Below are positions 24,302 through 33,307 of a stretch of DNA of 41,288 nucleotides, piece by piece (the first letter of the stretch is position 1; each line of letters starts with the position of its first letter). The position numbers were made by a program, and so were the translations under genes. The notes beneath the pieces were generated by a model that was given only the letters and a program-made list of their open reading frames with translations, was not told the origin of the DNA and did not search any database. The stretch is from Acidimicrobiaceae bacterium. Lineage in GTDB: Bacteria; Actinomycetota; Acidimicrobiia; Acidimicrobiales; Aldehydirespiratoraceae. The stretch spans positions 1 to 41,288 of the forward strand of contig VXYK01000017.1 of assembly GCA_009845995.1 (NCBI GenBank). Reading direction: 5' to 3'.

Positions 24302-25188
24302 TGCGCGTTGGGAGCGAGCGCTTCGAGCAGGTTCCAGTCGGGGTTGCCGCGGTTGTCGTCAGTGGGCACAGCCTGGATGCATACGTGAGAGGCGCCGGCG
24401 TCGTAGTGGGCTTTGATGCGTGCGGCGATGTCGTCCTCGGTGCCCCAGGCCACGACCGCATCCACGAAGCGCCCGGCGCGGGAGTCGATCTCGTCATCGG
24501 TGAAACCGAGACGAAGCCAGCTGTTGCGATAGTTGGGCAGGTCGGCGTAGATCCGCAGCTGCTCATCGGCTTTGGTGTGGGCCAGTTCTCGGTCGGTGGT
24601 CAGGATGCACTTCTGTTCTACGCACAAAAGAGCATCGGATCCCATTATCTGGCGAGCGTGGGCCGTGTGTTCGGGTGTTGTCCAGTAGGGGTGGGCGCCG
24701 GCGGCCAGCTCAGCGGACAATGCCAGCATTTTGGGACCGAGAGCTGCGAGCACGACTGGCGGCGGTTCGGTCTTCGGAGTGGGCATGATCAACGCTGTTT
24801 GCATGGCTTCGAGGTAGGTGCGCATCGTGGCGAGCGGTCTGTCGTAGGGAAGGTTGCGGAGTCCTTCGACCATCGGAGCGTGGGACACTCCGATACCCAG
24901 CACGAAGCGACCACCCGACAACTCAGCGAGGTCGAGTCCTGCCTGTTGCATCGCCGCAGGATGGCGCATATGGATATTGGCGATGCCGGTGGCGACAATC
25001 AACCGCTGCGTGCCAAGGAGCAGGGTGGCGGCGTTGACGAACGCGTTCTTGCCCATTGCTTCTCCGATCCATTGGGCGGAGTACCCGAGCGACTCGATTC
25101 GGGCTGCAGTTTCTTGAGCTTGTTGGGCTCCGTGGGCATCGGTGAACTGCCACACACCAGGCACGGCCAGTTGTTCTGTGATCGACAT
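24298..25188 (-). CDS. LLM-class F420-type oxidoreductase
   Basis: Luciferase-like monooxygenase fold; actinobacterial members of this branch usually use cofactor F420. From ATG 25188 the product starts MSITEQLAVPGVWQFTDAHG and has 296 residues. Family segments: ESLGYSAQWIGEAMGKNAFV, IVATGIANIHMRHPAAM, FVLGIGVSHAPMVEGL, and LAALGPKMLALSAELAAGAHPYW. An AAGGAC precedes the ATG closely. The frame continues to 25275 but the extra 29 residues are not family-like. Translation is coupled to the APH-like gene downstream. Cofactor use is inferred from family only. Confidence 0.88.
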   Translation of the reverse strand: MSITEQLAVPGVWQFTDAHGAQQAQETAARIESLGYSAQWIGEAMGKNAFVNAATLLLGTQRLIVATGIANIHMRHPAAMQQAGLDLAELSGGRFVLGIGVSHAPMVEGLRNLPYDRPLATMRTYLEAMQTALIMPTPKTEPPPVVLAALGPKMLALSAELAAGAHPYWTTPEHTAHARQIMGSDALLCVEQKCILTTDRELAHTKADEQLRIYADLPNYRNSWLRLGFTDDEIDSRAGRFVDAVVAWGTEDDIAARIKAHYDAGASHVCIQAVPTDDNRGNPDWNLLEALAPNAQ

Positions 25189-25355
25189 GTCCTTACGTTC
25201 GCAGGCCGACGCCTCGACCGCCAACCCTGCGACAAGTCCGTCGAAGTTGTCCGGTGTCGAGGATGCCGGCCACACAGGTCGGGGTCGAGTGTCACCGTTC
25301 GGGTCTCGGTGTGGGTTGTGTCGGGTAGGTTGACTCTGGTTTGGCGAGGATCGAG

Positions 25356-26162
25356 GTGAGCACCGTGGACCAAGACCCCAATCGAGTCCTCATCGAGACG
25401 GCGGCGCAGCATTTGCGCACCGCGTCGCAATCCGGCGTTCCGTGTTCACCGGTGCGCGAGATCCTCGGCACGGACAGCGACGTGGAGCTTGCCTACGCGG
25501 TCGCCCAACACAACATCAACCTTGACATCGCCGCTGGTCGCAGGGTCAGCGGTCGCAAGATAGGTCTGACCGGAGCCGCCATTCAACAACAGTTGGGCGT
25601 GTCGCAACCGGACTATGGCACGTTGTTCGCCGACATGTGCATAGCTGATGGCCTAACCATTTCAGAGAGCAGACTGCTGCAACCACGCGCCGAGGCGGAG
25701 ATCGCCTTTGTGCTCGAGGACGATCTCGACAAGGGGGAGCACTGCGTGGTTGACATCATCGGTGCCACCGCTTACGTGCTGCCAGCGCTGGAGATTGTGG
25801 CAAGCCGTGTGGTCGACTGGGACATCACAATCGTCGACACCATCGCAGACAATGCGAGTTGCGGTTTGTACGTGTTGGGTTCTCGCCCGGTATCGCTGGG
25901 TTCGGTCGATGTGAGAGAAATCTCCATGACGCTCATTGTCAACGGCGAGATAGTCACGACTGGGCGGGGGTCGGCTTGCATGGGCAATCCCCTGCAAGCA
26001 GTGATCTGGCTGGCTGACACGATGTGTCGTGTGGGCACCCCGCTTCGCGCTGGTGATTGCCTGATGACGGGTTCTCTCGGTGCGATGGTGCCGATAGCCG
26101 CCGAAGACCGGATCGAAGCCGACATGGGACCGCTGGGATCTGTCTCAACGGTGCTTGTTTAG
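25356..26162 (+). CDS. MhpD-like 2-keto-4-pentenoate hydratase / FAH-superfamily protein
   Basis: Member of the fumarylacetoacetate hydrolase fold, closest by eye to 2-oxopent-4-enoate hydratases and 4-oxalocrotonate decarboxylases of meta-cleavage pathways. The pattern GRRVSGRKIGLTGAAIQQQL, QPDYGTLF, PRAEAEIAFVLEDDL (metal-ligand Glu pair), ALEIVASRVVDWDITIVDTIADNAS and GNPLQAVIWLAD is typical. The start is uncertain: TTG 25341, GTG 25356 (GAGG six bases upstream) and GTG 25368 are all in frame; 25356 is preferred. No extradiol dioxygenase is nearby, so the exact reaction is open. Confidence 0.86.
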   Translation: MSTVDQDPNRVLIETAAQHLRTASQSGVPCSPVREILGTDSDVELAYAVAQHNINLDIAAGRRVSGRKIGLTGAAIQQQLGVSQPDYGTLFADMCIADGLTISESRLLQPRAEAEIAFVLEDDLDKGEHCVVDIIGATAYVLPALEIVASRVVDWDITIVDTIADNASCGLYVLGSRPVSLGSVDVREISMTLIVNGEIVTTGRGSACMGNPLQAVIWLADTMCRVGTPLRAGDCLMTGSLGAMVPIAAEDRIEADMGPLGSVSTVLV

Positions 26163-26175
26163 GCAGTCTCCGTCT

Positions 26176-27411
26176 CTAGCCGAAAGCGCCAGCGGCTCGC
26201 AGAGCGGCGATCTCGGTGGACGATTTGCCTAGCACTGTGGTCATGACATCGTCGTTGTGCTCTCCGACGGTGGGGGCCATGGTCGGGCAGGGAAGTGCTT
26301 CACCGTCTACGAACACCGGCAACGGCAACTGCTCACATCCGAGAGCCTCAGTCGGGAAGAAACCCATTCGAGCTTGGAACTGCGGGTCGTCGCCGATGTT
26401 GGCCGGGGTGTTCACCGGAGCAATCGTGGTGTTGTGCTCGTTGGCGAAATCGAGCCACTCCTTACTGCTGCGAGTTCGAAAGATCTGTTGGAGCTCACGC
26501 TGCAGTTCGGTATTGCCGCGAGCGTGGTCGGCATAGGTTGATCCGGGCCAACGCTCAAACAGGTCCAGGCGTTCCACCCCTTCACAGAAATTTCTCCAGA
26601 ACGCCTGTTCAGAAGCCATGAAAAGGACATGGCCGTCGCTCGATTCGTACATCTGGTAGCGGACCCCCTCCCACATTCCTGCCAGGCCGGCGGGGCGGCG
26701 CACATAGTCGTCTGCGGGGTTGCCCGTGACTTCGTCTTCGGGGCGCAGATATGCCCGCTCGGATTCGATGCGGTACCAGTCCATGTAAGCGGCCGCGTCA
26801 GATTGGGCCATCTCCATAGAGCAGCCCTCACCGGTCTCGCGCGCAGAGATGATCCCCGCCAGGATCGCCATGGCGGCGACCATCGGACCGACGTTGATCC
26901 CCACATTGGGCATCGTCGGGGGTATCCGGGTGAAGCCCTCGTCGTCCGTGACAGGCTGAACAATGCCAGACCAGGTGTCGTATGCGATGCCGTGACTCGG
27001 CATGTCCCGATAGGGGCCGGTCGATCCGTAACCCGAGAGGGTGGCGAAAATAATCTTGGGGTTCACCGTCTTCAGGTCTTCGTAGCCGAGTCCAAGTCGG
27101 GCCAACGTGCCGGGCCGCATCGCCTCCAACACCACGTCCGCCGTAGCCACGAGATCGCGGTAGAGCTGTTTGCCTTCGTCGGTCTTCAGGTTGAGCGTCA
27201 CACTTCGTTTGCCGCGGTGTGTGTGCAAATGGAGCAACGACACGCCGTTGATGATCGGCCAGGTCATCTGCCGGATGTAGTCTCCGGCGGGAGACTCGAC
27301 TTTGATGACGTCAGCGCCGAGGTCCGCGAGGAAAGTGGCCACATGTCCGGGCCCGAGAAGGCTCGACTCAATAACACGCACACCCGATAGCAGCCCTGAT
27401 TTGTTAGACAT
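26176..27411 (-). CDS. CaiB/BaiF family III CoA-transferase
   Basis: Transfers CoA between carboxylic acids, or acts as an acyl-CoA racemase. 411 residues from ATG 27411 with AGGAAGAG upstream. Family hallmarks: VIESSLLGPGHVATFLADLG, ADVIKVESPAGDYIR, RGKRSVTLNLKTDEGKQLYR, VLEAMRPGTLARLGLGYEDL, IIFATLSGYGSTGPYRD and GIAYDTWSG, then MAILAGIISARETGEG. The substrate is not readable from sequence. The stop lies 13 bases from the convergent MhpD-like gene; upstream it diverges from the cystathionine beta-synthase gene. Confidence 0.92.
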   Translation of the reverse strand: MSNKSGLLSGVRVIESSLLGPGHVATFLADLGADVIKVESPAGDYIRQMTWPIINGVSLLHLHTHRGKRSVTLNLKTDEGKQLYRDLVATADVVLEAMRPGTLARLGLGYEDLKTVNPKIIFATLSGYGSTGPYRDMPSHGIAYDTWSGIVQPVTDDEGFTRIPPTMPNVGINVGPMVAAMAILAGIISARETGEGCSMEMAQSDAAAYMDWYRIESERAYLRPEDEVTGNPADDYVRRPAGLAGMWEGVRYQMYESSDGHVLFMASEQAFWRNFCEGVERLDLFERWPGSTYADHARGNTELQRELQQIFRTRSSKEWLDFANEHNTTIAPVNTPANIGDDPQFQARMGFFPTEALGCEQLPLPVFVDGEALPCPTMAPTVGEHNDDVMTTVLGKSSTEIAALRAAGAFG

Positions 27412-27544
27412 TTGGTATCTCTTCCTATTGGCAAGCGATCAGAAACTATCGTGAAGGTGCTCGAGGGGCATACGCTGGTTTGGGCCGCTGGCACCAAAAG
27501 TTGATGCCACAATACGGCCACCGTCACGAATTCAAGGGACTGCG

Positions 27545-28921
27545 ATGGATATTCACGACTCAGTACTTGACTTGGTTGGCAACACCCCGCTGGTAAAGCT
27601 TCGGCGGATTAGCGAAAATCTGCCGTGTTCGGTCGTGGCGAAAATTGAAGCTGTCAACCCGGGAGGCAGTTCCAAGGACCGACCCGCTATTGCCATGATC
27701 GATGCTGCGGAGGAAGCGGGATTGCTCAAACCGGGCGGAACCATTGTCGAGCCGACTTCGGGCAACACCGGGATCGGCTTGGCGATCGTCGCGGCCCAGC
27801 GCGGGTATCGCTGCATTTTTGTTCTGACCAGCAAGGTGGGGGCCGAAAAAGTCGATCTGCTCCGTGCCTACGGTGCAGAGGTTGTGGTCTGTCCGGTTGC
27901 TGTTGCTCCTGAAGACCCGGCCTCCTACTACTCGACCGCCGAGCGGCTGGTGAAGGAGATTCCTGGAGCGTTTCGGCCCAACCAGTACCACAATCTCGCC
28001 AACCCGCAAGCTCACTTCGACACGACGGGTCCGGAGTTGTGGCGTCAGACCGAAGGGAAGATCACCCATTTCGTGGCGGGCGCGGGGACCGGAGGCACGC
28101 TCACCGGCGTCGGCAGATATCTGAAGGGCAAGAATCCCGAGGTGAAAATAATCGCCGCGGATCCAGAAGGGTCGGTTTATTCGGGAGGCAGCGGACGTCC
28201 GTACCTCGTCGAGGGGATCGGCGAAGATTTCTTCCCCGACACCTACGACATGTCGATTGTCGACCGCACCATCGCGGTGAGCGACCGGGATTCCTTTCTC
28301 ACCGCGCGTGAGGTGACCGAGTCGGAGGGCCTGCTGATCGGCGGGTCTTGCGGCACGGCGGTCAATGCCGCGGTCCAAGTCGCCCGTGAATGCGGCCCCG
28401 ACGATCTGGTCGTAGTGCTGCTTCCCGATAACGGTCGGCTCTACCTGAGCACGGTCTTCAACGATGAGTGGATGGCCGGGTTCGGGTTCCTGCGAGGCTC
28501 GGGACCGGTGGTGGCCGATGTGCTCGACTCACGCCGAGGAGATGTTCCGGACCTGCTGTATGTGCAACCCTCAGCAACTGTGCGCGAGGCGGTGCAAATG
28601 ATGAGCGACCATGGTGTGTCGCAGTTGCCGGTGGCCAAGGGCGAGATGCCGTTGGCCAACGCGGAGGTCATGGGCTCAGTCAGTGAGCTGCGCATCATGG
28701 ATCTGGCGTTCGGCAACGATTCGGTACTGGACAAGACAGTCGAGGACATCATGGGTTCGAAGTTGCGTACTGTCGGCTCGGGGCAGCCGATCGCTCTGGC
28801 TGTCGAGATGCTGGAGTCGTGTTCGGCCCTGTTGGTACTCGATGGTGGGCGACCCCGCGCGGTGATTTCTTCGAGCGACGTGCTGTCGTTTCTGTCGAAA
28901 GGTGCCTCTCTTGGCCGATGA
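27545..28921 (+). CDS. cbs: Cystathionine beta-synthase
   Basis: PLP enzyme joining serine and homocysteine to cystathionine. The N-terminal fold-type II domain has the PLP Lys K44 in NPGGSSKDRPAIAM, the phosphate/substrate loop PTSGNTGIGLAIVAAQRG and the glycine loop GAGTGGTLTGVGRYLKG. A pair of CBS domains (about 335-458) closes the protein and may regulate it, as in eukaryotic and mycobacterial CBS. No N-terminal heme domain. ATG 27545 has AAGGGA six bases upstream. It overlaps the next gene, which completes the transsulfuration route to cysteine. Confidence 0.93.
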   Translation: MDIHDSVLDLVGNTPLVKLRRISENLPCSVVAKIEAVNPGGSSKDRPAIAMIDAAEEAGLLKPGGTIVEPTSGNTGIGLAIVAAQRGYRCIFVLTSKVGAEKVDLLRAYGAEVVVCPVAVAPEDPASYYSTAERLVKEIPGAFRPNQYHNLANPQAHFDTTGPELWRQTEGKITHFVAGAGTGGTLTGVGRYLKGKNPEVKIIAADPEGSVYSGGSGRPYLVEGIGEDFFPDTYDMSIVDRTIAVSDRDSFLTAREVTESEGLLIGGSCGTAVNAAVQVARECGPDDLVVVLLPDNGRLYLSTVFNDEWMAGFGFLRGSGPVVADVLDSRRGDVPDLLYVQPSATVREAVQMMSDHGVSQLPVAKGEMPLANAEVMGSVSELRIMDLAFGNDSVLDKTVEDIMGSKLRTVGSGQPIALAVEMLESCSALLVLDGGRPRAVISSSDVLSFLSKGASLGR

Positions 28922-30077
28922 TATTTTTGCCGACGCAAATGCTTGGGGGTTCGAAACCCGGGCGATCAGGGCAGGACAGCCGCACGATGTGAGCAGCGGC
29001 GCTGTGGTCACCCCGATCTCTTTGGCCACCACCTTTGTTCAGGAGGAAGTGGGCGTGAATCGGGGCTACTTGTATGCCCGCGTCTCCAACCCGACCAGGA
29101 CCGCTCTACAGGACTGCCTGGCTTCGCTGGAAGGTGCCAGTCACGGTTTGGCTTTCGCCTCTGGGATGGCAGCTGAAGACACTTTTTTGCGGACTCTGGC
29201 CCCGGGTGACCACATTGTGTTGGGAGACGATGCCTACGGCGGGACGTTCCGTCTGATCGCGCATGTACTGGTCCCGATGGGGATCACTTGGTCTGCGGTC
29301 GACTTGACCGATGTGGACGGGTTGCGTGAGGCAATGCCGTCGTCCACCAAGGTGGTGTGGGTGGAGACCCCGACCAACCCCTCGCTCACGGTGATCGACA
29401 TAGCCGCAGTCGCGGAGGCAGCCCACAGCGTCGGTGCCCGCCTGGTTGTCGACAACACCTTCGCCACCCCCTATCTGCAACAGCCTCTGAGCCTTGGGGC
29501 CGATGTGGTGGTCCACTCGACCACCAAGTACTGCGGCGGCCACTCAGATGTGGTCGGCGGTTTCCTGGCGTTGAACGACACCGAACTCGCTGAAGAACTC
29601 GAGTTCTTGCAGAAGGCGGTGGGAGCGGTTGGCAGCCCGTTCGACAACTACCTCACGCTGCGCGGGCTGAAAACATTGGCGGTGCGCATGGATCGCCATT
29701 GCGACAGCGCCCGCGCCGTGGCGGAGTTCTTGACCAGCAGACCTGAAGTGGTTGAAGTGTTTTTTCCAGGCCTTGTGGACCATCCGGGCCATGAGATCGC
29801 GGTCCGCCAGATGAAAGACTTCGGCGGGATGGTGTCGTTTCGGGTTGCCGGCGGTGTCGGTCCCGCGATGCGCCTGGCAGCCGCCACCCAAGTGTTCGTG
29901 CTGGCCGAGTCGCTGGGGGCGGTCGAGTCGCTGATCGAACACCCCGGGGCGATGACCCATGCTTCGGCCGTGGGTTCGCCATTGGAAGTCTCAGATGACC
30001 TGATCCGGCTCAGCGTTGGTTTGGAAGCCATTGACGACCTGATCGCTGATCTCACGCAAGCCTTCGACCGGCTGTAG
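28902..30077 (+). CDS. Cystathionine gamma-lyase / gamma-synthase family enzyme
   Basis: Cys/Met-metabolism PLP enzyme. PLP Lys is K209 in HSTTKYCGGHSDVVGG; YARVSNPTRTALQDCLASLE, GDHIVLGDDAYGGTFR, WVETPTNPSLTVIDIAAVA and LAESLGAVESLIEHPGAMTHAS are class signatures. Pairing with CBS argues for the gamma-lyase role (cystathionine to cysteine), but gamma-synthase cannot be excluded by eye. GTG 28902 overlaps cbs by 20 bases; TTG 28911, with AAAGG eight bases upstream, is a credible alternative start and would remove three residues. Confidence 0.9.
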   Translation: MPLLADDIFADANAWGFETRAIRAGQPHDVSSGAVVTPISLATTFVQEEVGVNRGYLYARVSNPTRTALQDCLASLEGASHGLAFASGMAAEDTFLRTLAPGDHIVLGDDAYGGTFRLIAHVLVPMGITWSAVDLTDVDGLREAMPSSTKVVWVETPTNPSLTVIDIAAVAEAAHSVGARLVVDNTFATPYLQQPLSLGADVVVHSTTKYCGGHSDVVGGFLALNDTELAEELEFLQKAVGAVGSPFDNYLTLRGLKTLAVRMDRHCDSARAVAEFLTSRPEVVEVFFPGLVDHPGHEIAVRQMKDFGGMVSFRVAGGVGPAMRLAAATQVFVLAESLGAVESLIEHPGAMTHASAVGSPLEVSDDLIRLSVGLEAIDDLIADLTQAFDRL

Positions 30078-30115
30078 CACCATCGTTGAACAGACAGTTA
30101 CCGTCGATCTGCCGG

Positions 30116-31036
30116 TCAGGTTTGCAGCGGCATCGCCAGCTGTGCGACGGCGTCGAGTTCGCGGTGCCAATCGGCAGGTTCGCTAAACGGGAACAGCACG
30201 AATTTCGAGGCGCCGACAGAGATGTACTCGTTGAGCATCTCCACTATCCGTTTGTGGGAGGTGGCCACGATTTCGCGCGGGTCAGTGTCTGGCATGCGGC
30301 TGGCCACCAGCTGACTCACAGCACCGGGAATTTCGGGTTCCCCGCGGCTCGGTGGGTCCGGCAGGTAGGGGATCAGAACGCCATAGTGCTCGGGGTCCAT
30401 CGACCGGCCCGCGTCTCGGGCTGCTTGGTCGATGACCGTGATCGACTCTGCGACTAGTTCCGGCGTGGTGAATGAACCGAGCCAGCCATCGGCGAGTCGA
30501 CCCGTGCGGCGAAGTTCCGAGGGCGCTCGGCCGCCTAGCCACACCTCGAAGGGTTGCTGGATCGGTTTGGGAAGGACTCGTGCGCCGCGCAGAGAGAAGC
30601 GCTCGCCATCGTGGTCGACTTCGTCTTCGGACCAGAGTCGGCGCATCAGCGGCATTGCTTCGTTCAGCCACGGAGCGCGCTGCATGCGCTCAACGCCGAA
30701 TGCCTGGTGCTCGGCGGTGTTGGCGATACCAAGCCCGAACGCGGGGAGGCAACGGCCGCCGGATATCACATCCAGACTGGCCAACATCTTGGCCATCAGC
30801 ACCGGGTTGCGGCCCGGAAGCACCGAAACGGCGGGCCCGAACTTCAAACGGGTGCTGCGTCCCGCCACGAAGGCCATGGCCACGATTGGATCGAGTTGTG
30901 GACTGTTCACGCGCTCCGGAAACCAAAGAGAGTCGAAGCCGAGCCGATCGAGGTCGTCGACCACCGCGCCAAGACCGTCCGGCCTGCTCAGCAGCTTCGG
31001 TACCACGCCAATGCCGTAGCCGATTCGTATTTTCAT
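30116..31036 (-). CDS. LLM-class F420-type oxidoreductase
   Basis: Second luciferase-like oxidoreductase in the window, of a different subgroup. Starts MKIRIGYGIGVVPKLLSRPD at ATG 31036 and has 306 residues. Family segments: LDRLGFDSLWFPERVNSPQL, KFGPAVSVLPGRNPVLMAKM, LDVISGGRCLPAFGLGIANT, EHQAFGVERMQRAPWLNEAM, and a C-terminal GASKFVLFPFSEP. F420 use is a family inference. The gene is followed convergently by the transsulfuration pair and is separated by a hairpin from the acyl-CoA dehydrogenase upstream of it on the same strand. Confidence 0.88.
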   Translation of the reverse strand: MKIRIGYGIGVVPKLLSRPDGLGAVVDDLDRLGFDSLWFPERVNSPQLDPIVAMAFVAGRSTRLKFGPAVSVLPGRNPVLMAKMLASLDVISGGRCLPAFGLGIANTAEHQAFGVERMQRAPWLNEAMPLMRRLWSEDEVDHDGERFSLRGARVLPKPIQQPFEVWLGGRAPSELRRTGRLADGWLGSFTTPELVAESITVIDQAARDAGRSMDPEHYGVLIPYLPDPPSRGEPEIPGAVSQLVASRMPDTDPREIVATSHKRIVEMLNEYISVGASKFVLFPFSEPADWHRELDAVAQLAMPLQT

Positions 31037-31060
31037 CCCCAGAGGTTCCCATGTCGAGGG

Positions 31061-31080
31061 GGCGGTGACTAATCACCGCC
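31061..31080. terminator. Perfect 8-bp hairpin between two minus-strand genes
   Basis: GGCGGTGA (31061-31068), loop CTAA, TCACCGCC (31073-31080). It lies 19 bases past the acyl-CoA dehydrogenase stop on the minus strand and 25 bases before the LLM start. A T-rich GTTTGTATT follows only on the plus strand, where no transcript is expected to end, so its function as a terminator on the minus strand is unsure. Confidence 0.45.
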
Positions 31081-31098
31081 GTTTGTATTCCGGTGCGG

Positions 31099-32214
31099 TC
31101 AACTTCGGGGTTCGCGGGGGAGTTTGAGGACTCGTTCGCCGAGAATGTTGCGCATGATGTTCGAGGTGCCGGCCATGATCGTGTAAGCGGGCGCGTACGC
31201 GAAGGCCCGGCTCAACGGTGAGTCAAGGGTCATCTCCGGGCCGAGCACCCGAGCCGAGAATTCCGCAACGCGCTGCTGATGCTCGGTGCAGAACGTTTTG
31301 GTGGCAGCACTGAACCCCTGCGGCGCTTGCTTGAGAGTCTCACGGTAAACCAGCAGACGACCGAGGCGATAGCCCGTCTCAAGCCGGGCGATCTCTTGGC
31401 GGATAAGCGGGTCGCCGACATCGGCGATCGATCGGGCATGCTCGTAGAGCGGCCGGTTGGAGACGAGACGGTCGATTCCTCCCCGCTCATGTTCGAGCTG
31501 GGTCATCGTCTGGCGGAATGCTTGACCTTCGACACCGACGAGATTCTCAACGGGCACACGAACGTCAGTGAAGAAGGTCTCGCAGAAGTGGGTGTTGTCA
31601 ACCATGTCGCGGATGGTCCGCACCTCGATACCGGGCAGGTCCATCGGCACGATCAGCTCACTGACGCCCTCATGGGGCCGTCCGGTCGAATCGGTCCGGC
31701 AGATCAGATAGCAATAGTCGGCTAACGCTGCACCCGAGGTCCAGATTTTCTGGCCGTTCACGACGAAGTTGTCGCCATCTCGTTGTGCTGAGGTCTGTAT
31801 GGCGGCAAGGTCGGAGCCGGCTTCGGGTTCGCTCATGCCGATCGACCATGTCGTTACGCCCGAGAGCATGTCGGGCAGATAAGCCGCTTGTTGGTAGGGT
31901 GTGCCGTAGCGGATGAGCGACGGACCGAACTGCCGGTCAGCGAACCAGCTGGCGGCGATCGGCGCGCCGACCGAGATCAACTCCTCGGCCACGATCACCC
32001 GTTCGAGAGCGGAGCGGCCGCCGCCTCCGTGCTCGGTCGGCCAGGTCATGCCGACCCACCCCTCGGCCGCGATTGTCGCGCTGAACTCTTTTGAGAACCC
32101 GTTGATCCAACTGTCGCTGTGCACGCCATGGACCGCGACCCCGGCGGCAGCTACCGCCTGGGCTCTGTCTCTCAGGGCCTCGAGTTCGGGTGTCAGACGG
32201 AAATCGAGGCTCAT
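31099..32214 (-). CDS. Acyl-CoA dehydrogenase (FadE type)
   Basis: FAD-dependent acyl-CoA dehydrogenase. From ATG 32214 the product starts MSLDFRLTPELEALRDRAQA and has 371 residues. Motifs: GMTWPTEHGGGGRSALERVI, IGMSEPEAGSDLAAIQTSA (FAD/substrate signature), VVNGQKIWTSGA and AGTSNIMRNILGERVLKLPR at the C-terminus. The common Glu of the C-terminal EGT motif is Ala here (MAGTSN), which is frequent in actinobacterial FadE subunits whose base lies elsewhere or in a partner subunit. The long frame upstream to 32505 is not family-like. Divergent from the thioesterase gene. Confidence 0.9.
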   Translation of the reverse strand: MSLDFRLTPELEALRDRAQAVAAAGVAVHGVHSDSWINGFSKEFSATIAAEGWVGMTWPTEHGGGGRSALERVIVAEELISVGAPIAASWFADRQFGPSLIRYGTPYQQAAYLPDMLSGVTTWSIGMSEPEAGSDLAAIQTSAQRDGDNFVVNGQKIWTSGAALADYCYLICRTDSTGRPHEGVSELIVPMDLPGIEVRTIRDMVDNTHFCETFFTDVRVPVENLVGVEGQAFRQTMTQLEHERGGIDRLVSNRPLYEHARSIADVGDPLIRQEIARLETGYRLGRLLVYRETLKQAPQGFSAATKTFCTEHQQRVAEFSARVLGPEMTLDSPLSRAFAYAPAYTIMAGTSNIMRNILGERVLKLPREPRS

Positions 32215-32408
32215 GAGCGCCGAGCTACCCCTTCCTGGCCACGCGAGACGTTGACCATGAAATGCTTGGAAGCGCCCACGATACGGATCTTTCTGCAGGT
32301 GTGCGATGAGACTGCGGAATTGGTTGCGAGACCCCGAGTCAGGCGATTCGTGGGTGCAACTGGTGGTCGGCGTTGAGTGGGACGCCCTAAGCGGTAGCGT
32401 GCGGCTGC

Positions 32409-33188
32409 GTGAGCCAAGCGATCTTCGTGCCCGACGGTGAATGGCTGATCCCACAACCGAACGCCTGTGGACCTTGGTTTCCGGGAGTGCAACACGGAGG
32501 ATCAATCGCAGGGTTGTTCGCCAGAGCCATCGAACGGGTCGAGTCTGATGTTGAGATGTTCACGACGCGGATCAGCATCGACATGAGCCGCCGGGTCCCG
32601 ATGGCGCCGACCAAGGTTGAGACCGAAGTGGTGAGGGACGGCCGTCGTGTGCAGGCTATCGAGGCGCGTTACATCGTTTCCGACGAGGTGGCGGCCCGCG
32701 CCACGGCGACTCGGATACGGGTCGACGAAGACCTCTCTTCAGAGAAGATCGGGGTTGGCTCCCGCCCCGAAGACCGACCCCCGATGCAACCCGAGGAAGT
32801 TCCGGACATGGAGGGTCTGTTCGTCGGTTTCGATTTTGTTCGGAACTTCGTCATGCGCCGAGAACAAACACCCTCAGGTGGAGCGATGACTTGGGCCCGA
32901 CTCAATCGCCAGTTTGTGCAAGGCGAGCCCAACACACCGTTGATCCTGCTGGCCGCCGTTGCCGACATGGTGCCGAGTGCCAATTCGGTGCTGGACTACC
33001 GTGAGTACCTGTCGGTGAACCCAGATCTCAACATCGCCATTTCGAGGCTGCCCCAAAGTGAGTGGGTTGGTTCGCTGGCGGTTGTGCGGACTGCCCCGGG
33101 CGGTGTCGGCCAGACAGACGCGCAACTCTTCGACGAACACGGTGTGATCGGCAGGTCGATCAAGTCGCTCTTGATTGATCACCGTTGA
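32409..33188 (+). CDS. TesB-like acyl-CoA thioesterase family protein
   Basis: Double-hotdog thioesterase-like protein of 259 residues. Indicators: the N-terminal GPWFPGVQHGGSIAGLFARA (hotdog helix with the conserved HGG), RISIDMSRRVPMAPTKVETE and VRDGRRVQAIEARYIVSDEV of the first hotdog, and LILLAAVADMVPSANSVLDY with EWVGSLAVVRTAPGGVGQTD of the second. GTG 32409 is used. A TTGAGT/TAGCGT pair with 16-base spacing just upstream may be its promoter, giving a very short leader. Role is presumably hydrolysis of acyl-CoA in the neighbouring oxidation pathway; substrate unknown. Confidence 0.8.
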   Translation: MSQAIFVPDGEWLIPQPNACGPWFPGVQHGGSIAGLFARAIERVESDVEMFTTRISIDMSRRVPMAPTKVETEVVRDGRRVQAIEARYIVSDEVAARATATRIRVDEDLSSEKIGVGSRPEDRPPMQPEEVPDMEGLFVGFDFVRNFVMRREQTPSGGAMTWARLNRQFVQGEPNTPLILLAAVADMVPSANSVLDYREYLSVNPDLNIAISRLPQSEWVGSLAVVRTAPGGVGQTDAQLFDEHGVIGRSIKSLLIDHR

Positions 33189-33193
33189 TTCAG

Positions 33194-33301
33194 ATGTCTC
33201 GCGGCGACCGGCGTCCCAACGTCATCCTGATCAACTGCGACGATCTCGGTCACAGCAGCGATTCGGGCTACGGTTTGCTCACTCGCCTCCCACGAAGTTG
33301 A
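33194..33301 (+). pseudogene. Truncated N-terminus of a sulfatase
   Basis: A 35-codon ORF reads MSRGDRRPNVILINCDDLGH then SSDSGYG, after which it turns to unrelated residues and stops at TGA 33299-33301. RPNVILINCDDLG...GYG is the hallmark opening of type I sulfatases, whose DD pair binds the active-site metal. Everything after GYG, including the CxPSR formylglycine motif, is missing, so this is a decayed fragment left by a deletion that now joins it to the oxidoreductase gamma gene seven bases on. No rest of the sulfatase is seen in the other frames. Confidence 0.72.
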
Positions 33302-33307
33302 GGATTG

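Noticed and set aside
24289..25359. Plus-strand 356-codon ORF
   Set aside because: Antisense to the LLM-class oxidoreductase, low-complexity Gly/Val/Arg composition typical of shadows in GC-rich DNA.
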